Source: Arthrobacter sp. SX1312 (GTDB lineage: Bacteria > Actinomycetota > Actinomycetes > Actinomycetales > Micrococcaceae). Taken from it: a stretch of 64,000 bases of DNA. Numbering within the stretch: the stretch's first letter is position 1; each line of letters begins with the position of its first letter. The notes under the pieces are model-generated. The model saw only the letters and a program-made list of their open reading frames with translations. It was not told the DNA's origin and searched no databases. The stretch is taken from assembly GCF_002929295.1 (NCBI RefSeq), contig NZ_PJIM01000002.1, positions 826,191 to 890,190 on the forward strand. Direction: 5' to 3'. Of this stretch, positions 58,361 to 64,000 are shown in pieces. The translations under genes were made by a program, and so were the position numbers.

Positions 58361-59491
58361 CTAGCCGAGCGTGAAGATCCGCCGTACCACCCGGCCCTCG
58401 GCGAGCGCGTCGAGGCTCTCGTTGAGGTCCTCGAGCGGCCGGGTGTCCGTGTGGAGCAGTTCGACCGGCAGGCGTCCCTGCCGCCACAGCTCCAGGTAGG
58501 CGGGGATGTCCCGTTCCGGAACGGCGTCCCCCATGTAGGACCCGAGCAGGCGCCGCCCCTGCCCGGCGAACTGCAGGGCCTGGGTGGAGATCTCCTGGTC
58601 CGGGTGCGGCAGGCCCACGGACACGAGGGCGCCGCCCCGGGCGAGCAGCTGCAGGCCCGCTTCCATCACGCGGGCGCTCCCCACCGCCTCGATCACGACG
58701 TCGGCCCCGCCGTCCGTGGCGCGCCGCACCAGGTCGGCGGCCTCGTCCGGGGCGCCCGCATGCTGCGCTCCGCAGCGCAGGCCGAGCTCCTGCTTGGAGG
58801 CGAGCGGGTCGATCGCGATGACGGTGGTGCCGGGGATCTGGGCCGCGGCCATCACGGCCATGAGGCCCACCGCGCCGAGGCCGAAGACGACGACCGACTG
58901 CCCCTCCCGGACGGCGGCCGTGTTCAGGACGGCGCCGATCCCGGTCAGGGCCGCGCAGCCGAACATGGCGGCGATGTCGAACGGGACGTCGTCGTCGATG
59001 ACGACCACCGATTCGCGGGCCACGACGGCGTACTGCGCGAATGCGGAGACGCCGAGGTGGTGGTTGACGCGCCCGCCGTCGGCGTCGCGCAGCAGGGCGG
59101 GCCCGTGCAGCAGGTTGCCGCTGCCGTTGGCCTCCGCGCCCCGGTAGCAGAGAGCCGGCCGGCCGGCCGAGCAGGCACGGCATTCCCCGCAGGCGGGCAC
59201 GAAGACGAGCACCACGTGGTCGCCGACCCGCACGTCGCCGACGCCGTCGCCGACGCCCTCGACGACGCCGGTCGCCTCGTGCCCGAGGGCCATCGGCAGG
59301 GGGCGGATGCGGGACCCGTCTATCACCGACAGGTCCGAGTGGCACAGGCTCGCCCGGGCGATCCGCACGAGCACCTCGCCGTGGCGCGGCTCAGGGACGG
59401 GGACCGATTCGAGGGACAGCGGGGTGCTCTCCGCATAGGGAACGGGCAGTTCGGCGGCGCGAAGCACTGCAGCACGCATCATCGGGCTCAT
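58361..59491 (-). CDS. Zinc-dependent alcohol dehydrogenase (MDR superfamily)
   Basis: A 376-residue zinc enzyme. The catalytic zinc ligands are Cys in ASLCHSDLSV, His-Glu in LGHEATGVVEG and a Cys later (MFGCAALTG). The structural zinc is bound by the four cysteines of CGECRACSAGRPALC. The NAD motif is VVFGLGAVGLMAVMAA. This combination is the class III/AdhC-like layout, so it may oxidise alcohols or an S-hydroxymethyl thiol (mycothiol-linked formaldehyde oxidation), but the substrate is not certain. The ATG at 59491 was chosen for the upstream GAGGA; a TTG at 59506 is alternative. It is divergent from terC. Confidence 0.9.
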   Translation of the reverse strand: MSPMMRAAVLRAAELPVPYAESTPLSLESVPVPEPRHGEVLVRIARASLCHSDLSVIDGSRIRPLPMALGHEATGVVEGVGDGVGDVRVGDHVVLVFVPACGECRACSAGRPALCYRGAEANGSGNLLHGPALLRDADGGRVNHHLGVSAFAQYAVVARESVVVIDDDVPFDIAAMFGCAALTGIGAVLNTAAVREGQSVVVFGLGAVGLMAVMAAAQIPGTTVIAIDPLASKQELGLRCGAQHAGAPDEAADLVRRATDGGADVVIEAVGSARVMEAGLQLLARGGALVSVGLPHPDQEISTQALQFAGQGRRLLGSYMGDAVPERDIPAYLELWRQGRLPVELLHTDTRPLEDLNESLDALAEGRVVRRIFTLG

Positions 59492-59597
59492 GGCATTCCT
59501 CGTCAAAAAGGTAGGGACTGCGCCAGTCTAGGGGTGTACCCGTACCGTTAGCGGGACAATCGAAGACCATCACCAACGACGGCGGGAGATGCGCAGC

Positions 59598-60794
59598 ATG
59601 GAAACACCGTTCTACGTCTGGGTCGGCACCATCATCGGCATCGTCGGGCTGCTGCTGTTCGACTTCTTCTTCCACGTGCGCAAGGCGCACACCCCCACGC
59701 TGCGCGAGTCGGCGATCTGGTCCTCGATCTACGTGGGCCTGGCGCTGCTGTTCGGCGTCGGCGTGCTGGTCTTCGGCGGACCGACCATGGGCACCGAGTA
59801 CTTCGCCGGGTACGTCACGGAGAAGGCGCTCTCCGTGGACAATCTGTTCGTCTTCCTCATCATCATGGCGAGCTTCAAGGTGCCTCGCGCGGATCAGCAG
59901 AAGGTACTGCTCTTCGGCATCGTCTTCGCGCTGATCGCCCGCACCGGGTTCATCTTCCTGGGTGCCGCACTGATCAACACCTTCGCCTGGGTGTTCTACA
60001 TCTTCGGCCTGATCCTCCTGCTCACCGCGGGCAACCTGCTGAAGCCGGACGGGCACGACGACGCCGGCGACAGCCTGATCATCAGGCTCGCGAAGCGCTT
60101 CCTCCCCGCCTCCGAGCACTACGACGGCGACAAGCTGTTCACCATGGTGGACGGCAAGCGCGTCCTCACGCCCATGCTGCTGGTCATGGTCGCGATCGGC
60201 GGCACGGACATCCTCTTCGCCCTCGACTCCATCCCCGCGATCTTCGGCCTGACGCAGAACACGTTCATCGTGTTCACGGCCACGGCCTTCTCGCTCATGG
60301 GCCTGCGGCAGCTGTACTTCCTGATCGACGAGCTGCTGGACCGCCTGATCTACCTCTCCTACGGCCTCGCCGTGATCCTCGGGTTCATCGGCGTGAAGCT
60401 CATCCTCCACGCCCTGCACGAGAACACCCTGCCGTTCATCAACGGCGGCGAGCACGTCGAGGTGGTCGAGATCAGTACCGGGGTCTCGTTGAGCGTGATC
60501 CTCGGGGTGCTGATCGTGACCGTCCTGGCTTCGGTCCTGAGCCCCAAGGGGCGGGCGAAGAACGCCATTTCCGGGGCGAAGCGGCATGCCACCGAGTACC
60601 TGGATCTCAACTACGAGACCGACATCGCCGAGCGGGAGAAGATCTTCGCGAAGCTGTGCGCCGAGGAGGAGGGACTGAGGGCGCTGCCCGAGAAGTTCAA
60701 GCGCCTCATCCGGAACGAGACCGAGTTCATGGAGCTGATCCGCCGGGCGCATGCCGAGCACGACGCCGCGCTGGAGCGGGAACCGCGCGGGTAG
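59598..60794 (+). CDS. TerC-family membrane protein
   Basis: A 398-residue membrane protein with about eight helices. The TerC signature is visible as EKALSVDNLFVFLIIMASFKV near residue 77 and GGTDILFALDSIPAIFGLTQ near residue 200, each with acidic residues inside helices. Family members handle Mn2+ or other metals or help protein secretion, and the name comes from tellurite resistance. After the last helix an extra soluble tail of about 75 residues (ATEYLDLNYETDIAEREKIF) is longer than in typical TerC. No yybP-ykoY riboswitch is seen upstream. I chose the ATG at 59598 (GGGAG at -14) over 59589. Confidence 0.92.
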   Translation: METPFYVWVGTIIGIVGLLLFDFFFHVRKAHTPTLRESAIWSSIYVGLALLFGVGVLVFGGPTMGTEYFAGYVTEKALSVDNLFVFLIIMASFKVPRADQQKVLLFGIVFALIARTGFIFLGAALINTFAWVFYIFGLILLLTAGNLLKPDGHDDAGDSLIIRLAKRFLPASEHYDGDKLFTMVDGKRVLTPMLLVMVAIGGTDILFALDSIPAIFGLTQNTFIVFTATAFSLMGLRQLYFLIDELLDRLIYLSYGLAVILGFIGVKLILHALHENTLPFINGGEHVEVVEISTGVSLSVILGVLIVTVLASVLSPKGRAKNAISGAKRHATEYLDLNYETDIAEREKIFAKLCAEEEGLRALPEKFKRLIRNETEFMELIRRAHAEHDAALEREPRG

Positions 60795-60796
60795 CC

Positions 60797-61198
60797 CTAC
60801 GCCCGCCCACCTGCGACCGAGCCGTTCAGGACGCTGCTGCCGAGGATCTCCCCGAGGAGTTCCAGCGGGGCTCCGGGGGGCAGCGGGACGCCGGGGCTGG
60901 TCAGGGCGCGGACCGGGTCGTCGTCGCCCCGACCTGCCGCCGGCTCCGGGTACCGGGTCCACGAGTAGGGGGCACGGCTGACGCGGGACTGCTCGGCGGG
61001 GAGGACGTCGTCGACGAGTTCGTTGACGGCCTGCGACACGACATCGGCGTCCTCGGCGTCGAGGCGGACGATCCCGTGGAGGTATGCGTCGAACTCGAAG
61101 TAGTCGCCCGCGCCCCCCATGTTGCAGTAGTGCATCCACGTCTCGTAGACGGAAAGCCCGGCGAACTCCATGGCCCTCAGCGTGTCGTCGTGCTGCAT
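60797..61198 (-). CDS. Small protein of the EFxxDAYLHG family (paralogue of the 20009 protein)
   Basis: A 133-residue protein of unknown function. Its first 80 residues match the 83-residue protein at 20009-20260 in several blocks: LSVYETWMHYCNMGG, YFEFDAYLHGI, AVNELVDDV and RAPYSW. An extra C-terminal part (RGDDDPVRALTSPGVPLPPG) is absent from the shorter protein. It is soluble and acidic with no signal peptide. The start is ATG 61198; GGGGGTTGAGC upstream is a weak ribosome-binding site. It is convergent with terC, with stops two bases apart. Confidence 0.75.
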   Translation of the reverse strand: MQHDDTLRAMEFAGLSVYETWMHYCNMGGAGDYFEFDAYLHGIVRLDAEDADVVSQAVNELVDDVLPAEQSRVSRAPYSWTRYPEPAAGRGDDDPVRALTSPGVPLPPGAPLELLGEILGSSVLNGSVAGGRA

Positions 61199-61218
61199 TC
61201 TGCTCAACCCCCGGTCGT

Positions 61219-61234
61219 GGCCCCCGGTGGGGCC
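61219..61234 (-). terminator. Short GC hairpin after the guanidinium exporter gene
   Basis: GGCCCC at 61219-61224 pairs with GGGGCC at 61229-61234 around a 4-nt loop. It is about 70 bases after the exporter stop on the minus strand and 20 bases before the next start, and may be the terminator of the exporter transcript. Confidence 0.45.
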
Positions 61235-61304
61235 TTCACCGATCCTGTCGGACCAACGTCAACTGAAACGGGTGTGCAGACTCAGTTTTGGCGCAAGGGA
61301 TGGT

Positions 61305-61619
61305 CTAGTGCACGAGTTTCAGCCCGATGACGCCGCCGACGATCATCAGCAGGAACACGATCTTCAGGAGCGACGCCGGCTCGGTGCCGGTCGCCATCGC
61401 GTAGACGACGGTCAGTGACGCGCCGATGCCCACCCAGACCGCATACGCCGTCCCGACGGGCAGGGTCCGCATCGCATAGGCCAGGCCGGCCATGCTCGCG
61501 GCGATGGCGATGCCGAACACCACGGTCGGCGCGAGCCGGGTGAAGCCCTCCGATCGGCCGAGGGCTGTCGCCCAGACGGCTTCGAGGACTCCGGATACTA
61601 CGAGGACGATCCAGGCCAT
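61305..61619 (-). CDS. Guanidinium exporter Gdx (SugE-type SMR)
   Basis: A 104-residue small multidrug resistance-type protein with four helices. The essential Glu is in the first helix (MAWIVLVVSGVLEAVWATAL, Glu13), followed by the SugE/Gdx-type sequence GLAYAMRTLPVGTAYAVWVG and a short C-terminus GGVIGLKLVH. SugE-type proteins linked to guanidine riboswitches export guanidinium in exchange for protons as antiparallel dimers. A guanidine-III riboswitch ends 11 bases before the ATG, which fixes the physiological substrate. The ATG at 61619 is within the aptamer-adjacent GGAGAG site. Confidence 0.95.
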   Translation of the reverse strand: MAWIVLVVSGVLEAVWATALGRSEGFTRLAPTVVFGIAIAASMAGLAYAMRTLPVGTAYAVWVGIGASLTVVYAMATGTEPASLLKIVFLLMIVGGVIGLKLVH

Positions 61620-61629
61620 GACTCTCTCC

Positions 61630-61672
61630 GGGCCGTCTTGTCGCCTACCGGGTACGGCACCCCTCGTCCGGG
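61630..61672 (-). promoter_or_regulatory. Guanidine-III riboswitch (ykkC-III)
   Basis: The minus strand reads CCCGGACGAGGGGTGCCG, then TACCCGGTAGGCGACAAGAC, then GGCCC. It aligns almost base for base with the crystallised Thermobifida fusca guanidine-III aptamer, keeping GGACGAGG, CCGUACCCGGU and GACAAGACGGC. It ends 11 bases before the exporter ATG, and the CGGAGAG ribosome-binding site joins its 3' end, so guanidine probably frees translation by refolding the pseudoknot. Confidence 0.95.
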
Positions 61673-61777
61673 AAGCAGCAGTCCGCGCTTCGGGATCCAT
61701 GCTGTCACGGATGCGGGATCGGGGGAGGGCTCGTCCGGGTCGGGCGAGAGGCTTCCGGCGCGGGTACGATGCCGGGC
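61673..61777. promoter_or_regulatory. Upstream region of the guanidinium exporter
   Basis: This gap between the riboswitch and the stop of the ABC-F gene presumably holds the promoter of the leftward exporter transcript. GC-rich and without a clear -35/-10 pair or gene. Confidence 0.35.
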
Positions 61778-63415
61778 TCAGCCGACGGTGACCCTGCCGT
61801 CCTCCACCTGCCAGCGCTCGTCGAGGCGCACGTTCTCCAGCAGCCGGCGGTCGTGCGTGACGAGCAGCAGCGCACCCGTGTAGGACTCGAGGGCGTCCTC
61901 CAGCTGCTCGATCGCCGGCAGGTCGAGGTGGTTGGTCGGTTCGTCCAGGACCAGGAGGTTCACGCCGCGCGCCTGCAGCAGGGCGAGCCCGGCACGGGTC
62001 CGCTCGCCGGGGGAGAGGGAGCCGACGGCGGCGCGTACCTGGTCGGCCTTCAGCCCGAACTTGGCGAGGAGGGTGCGGACCTCGCCCTGCGCCATCTCCG
62101 GCACGAGGGACTCGAAGGCCGTCCCGAGGGGGAGGGCGTCGTCGAGCTGACCGCGGGCCTGGTCGATCTCGCCGACGGCCACGCTGGAGCCGAGGGCGGT
62201 CGCGCCGCCGTCGGGCGTCTGATGACCGAGCAGGAGGCGCAGGAGCGTAGACTTCCCGGCACCGTTGGGGCCGGTGATCCCGATGCGCTCACCCGCGTTC
62301 ACCTGGACGGACACGGGCCCGAGGGTGAAGGCGCCCTGCGTGACGGAGGCGTTGTTCAGGGTGGCGACCACGGAACTCGAGCGCGGTGCAGCGCCGATGG
62401 TGAACTGCAACTGCCACTCCTTGCGGGGTTCCTCGACCTCGTCCAGCCGGGCAATGCGCGATTCCATCTGGCGGACCTTCTGCGCCTGCTTCTCGGAGGA
62501 CTCCATGCTGGCCCTGCGGCGGATCTTGTCATTGTCGGGGCTCTTCTTCATGGCGTTGCGGACGCCCTGCGAGCTCCACTCGCGCTGCGTCCGGGCCCGG
62601 CCCACGAGGTCCTGCTTCTTGTCCGCGTACTCCTCGTACGCCTCGCGGGCGTGCCGGCGCGCTACGGCGCGTTCCTCCAGGAAGGCGTCGTACCCGCCGT
62701 CGTACACCGCCACCCTGTTCTGGGCGAGGTCCAGCTCGACGACGGTGGTCACGCAGCGCGCCAGGAACTCGCGGTCGTGCGAGACGAGGACCGCGCCGCC
62801 GCGCAGGTTCTGGATGAACGATTCCAGCCGGTCGAGGCCGGCGAGGTCCAGGTCGTTGGTGGGCTCGTCGAGGAGCACGATGTCGAAGCGGCTCAGCAGC
62901 AGGGCGGCGAGCGCGACCCGCGCGAGCTGCCCGCCGGACAGGGCAGCGGTGGGGGTGGACGGGTCGAGGCCCCCGGCGACGTCGGCGAGGACGGCCGGCA
63001 TGCGGTCCTCGAGGTCCACGGCCCCGGAGGACATCCAGTGGTCGAGCGCCAAGGCGTAGGCGTCGTCGGCGCCCTTCGCCCCGCTTCCGAGCGCCGCGGC
63101 GGCGTCCTCCATGGCGAGGGTTGCCGCCGTCGTGCCGGTCCGCCGCCCGAGGTAGGCGGCCACCGTCTCACCCGCGACGCGCTCGTGCTCCTGCGGGAGC
63201 CACCCCACGAAGGCGTCGGCCGGGGTGGTCCGGACGGTGCCGGCAAGGGGGGTGTCCGCTCCGGCGAGGAGGCGCAGGAGCGTGGTCTTCCCGGCGCCGT
63301 TGGCCCCCACGACGCCGACGACGTCCCCGGGCGACACGGTGAGGTCGAGCTTCGAGAAGAGGGTGCGGTGGGCGTGGCCCCCGGACAGGTCCTTCGCCAC
63401 GAGGGTTGCAGTCAT
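61778..63415 (-). CDS. ABC-F family ATP-binding protein
   Basis: A 545-residue soluble ABC protein with two ATPase domains. Walker A motifs are GANGAGKTTLL (about residue 38) and GPNGAGKSTLL (about residue 385); the signatures are LSGGQLARVALAAL and LSPGERTRAGLALL; the Walker B blocks read IVLLDEPTNDLD and LLVLDEPTNHLD. No transmembrane region exists, and the linker between the domains (about 60-70 charged residues, RRHAREAYEEYADKKQDLVG) is typical of ABC-F proteins acting on ribosomes. It may protect against ribosome-targeting antibiotics or aid translation; which one is not decidable. Confidence 0.93.
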   Translation of the reverse strand: MTATLVAKDLSGGHAHRTLFSKLDLTVSPGDVVGVVGANGAGKTTLLRLLAGADTPLAGTVRTTPADAFVGWLPQEHERVAGETVAAYLGRRTGTTAATLAMEDAAAALGSGAKGADDAYALALDHWMSSGAVDLEDRMPAVLADVAGGLDPSTPTAALSGGQLARVALAALLLSRFDIVLLDEPTNDLDLAGLDRLESFIQNLRGGAVLVSHDREFLARCVTTVVELDLAQNRVAVYDGGYDAFLEERAVARRHAREAYEEYADKKQDLVGRARTQREWSSQGVRNAMKKSPDNDKIRRRASMESSEKQAQKVRQMESRIARLDEVEEPRKEWQLQFTIGAAPRSSSVVATLNNASVTQGAFTLGPVSVQVNAGERIGITGPNGAGKSTLLRLLLGHQTPDGGATALGSSVAVGEIDQARGQLDDALPLGTAFESLVPEMAQGEVRTLLAKFGLKADQVRAAVGSLSPGERTRAGLALLQARGVNLLVLDEPTNHLDLPAIEQLEDALESYTGALLLVTHDRRLLENVRLDERWQVEDGRVTVG

Positions 63416-63473
63416 CCCTCCAGTCTAGGAGGGTGCCCGCTCGAGCTGAGGGCGGAACTGCCGGACGGGCGGC

Positions 63474-63695
63474 TCACCCCGCGACACGCCAGATGCTGTA
63501 CTCGTCGAGGTGGAGGATGGCGCGGTGCCCGGCCAGGTCGTCGCGGATCCAGACGACGCCGAGCCCGGGGGCAGTGTCCTCCACGCGCCCGCGGTAGTGC
63601 ACTTCGTCCCTGCGACGGGCTTCGACGATCGTTCCCGGGGTCAGCGCGCGGAGGTCGAGGATGCGGACGGTGGTGCGGGTGGCGATGGCGGTCAT
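63474..63695 (-). CDS. Small hypothetical protein
   Basis: A 73-residue basic protein (MTAIATRTTVRILDLRALTP) with alternating hydrophobic strands, GTIVEARRRDEVHYRGRVED, GVVWIRDDLAGHRAILHLDE, suggesting a small beta-barrel. The ATG at 63695 follows GAGGAG. No family is recognised. It is the short leftward gene before the ABC-F gene and may be co-transcribed with it. Confidence 0.65.
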   Translation of the reverse strand: MTAIATRTTVRILDLRALTPGTIVEARRRDEVHYRGRVEDTAPGLGVVWIRDDLAGHRAILHLDEYSIWRVAG

Positions 63696-63799
63696 CGGTA
63701 CTCCTCGGTGATCCAGGGTCGGCCCGTTGGAACGGCGGGCTGTCTCCATGATTCGGGAGCGGTATTGCGGGAGTGTTTCCGGGACGTTTAGTTCTCGAC

Positions 63800-63834
63800 G
63801 CCGGCAGGACGCGGCGCCGGGCAGCCCTGCCGGC
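63800..63834 (-). terminator. Terminator hairpin after the CsoR-family gene
   Basis: GCCGGCAG at 63800-63807 pairs with CTGCCGGC at 63827-63834, with further pairing possible inside the 19-nt loop. It lies 26 bases after the stop of the leftward metal-sensor gene, the position of its terminator. Confidence 0.6.
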
Positions 63835-63860
63835 TTCTCCTTCGGGCCAGGTCCACCGGA

Positions 63861-64000
<140 letters not shown>

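Noticed and set aside
59492-59597. Possible yybP-ykoY manganese riboswitch before terC
   Set aside because: TerC genes often carry it, but the short upstream region lacks the conserved loops, so it was not called.

Overview
The window is about 70% GC with strong third-position GC bias, and its gene content is that of a free-living soil-type actinobacterium. Clues include a mycothiol-dependent maleylpyruvate isomerase-like protein, DUF4193, GAF-ANTAR regulators, a DosS/DevS-like histidine kinase, an AfsR/SARP-type regulator, SigK- and ECF41-type sigma factors, class I PPK2 and a spore-photolyase-family protein. An Arthrobacter-like member of the Micrococcaceae fits best, but that is inferred from gene content and not from a marker gene. 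No phage, insertion sequence, CRISPR array, integrase or replication origin was seen; this looks like ordinary chromosome with many small operons.

Layout. 1-7 kb: a cut-off serine carboxypeptidase-like gene, a drug-exporter-type MFS gene, tRNA-Ala(CGC), a secreted protein, a GH13 glucosidase-type enzyme, and a CtaG/DUF2243 membrane pair. 7-13 kb: lactate dehydrogenase lldD divergent from its FadR/LldR-type regulator across clear palindromic operators, a DinB protein, an AlkB-like dioxygenase, DUF1684 and polyphosphate kinase 2. 13-27 kb: amino-acid permeases, TetR, PAP2, PdxH-like, an aldo/keto reductase, a pair of poorly known small-protein genes, hydrolases and oxidoreductases, and an oxalate/formate-type MFS carrier with a 34-residue small subunit. 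27-30 kb: a SARP regulator fused to a response-regulator receiver domain, next to the wreck of its likely sensor kinase. 30-38 kb: metallo-hydrolase, MarR, 4-alpha-glucanotransferase, flavin oxidoreductase, Nei-type glycosylase, and a GH26 beta-mannanase-like secreted enzyme preceded by a cyclic-di-GMP-I (GEMM) riboswitch. 38-46 kb: a signalling block (GAF histidine kinase, two GAF-ANTAR proteins, SigK-like factor, ECF41 factor with its oxidoreductase partner and predicted promoter). 46-54 kb: LacI-controlled sugar isomerase/oxidoreductase operon, uracil-DNA-glycosylase family protein, SPL-family radical SAM enzyme, and a second GH26-like lipoprotein. 54-64 kb: SDR, a three-gene NCS1 permease/cyclase operon, aldo/keto reductase, zinc alcohol dehydrogenase, TerC, a guanidinium exporter under a guanidine-III riboswitch, an ABC-F protein and a cut-off CsoR-family metal sensor.

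The most noteworthy items are the two riboswitches, the SARP-receiver fusion with its internally deleted kinase, and two small paralogous protein families. One is a short LRxLCN-type domain, in one copy joined to a GNAT-like fold that has lost its acetyl-CoA loop. The other is a short acidic EFxxDAYLHG protein. A conserved upstream box is shared by the two LRxLCN genes. All function statements rest on motif recognition by eye; no database search was run.
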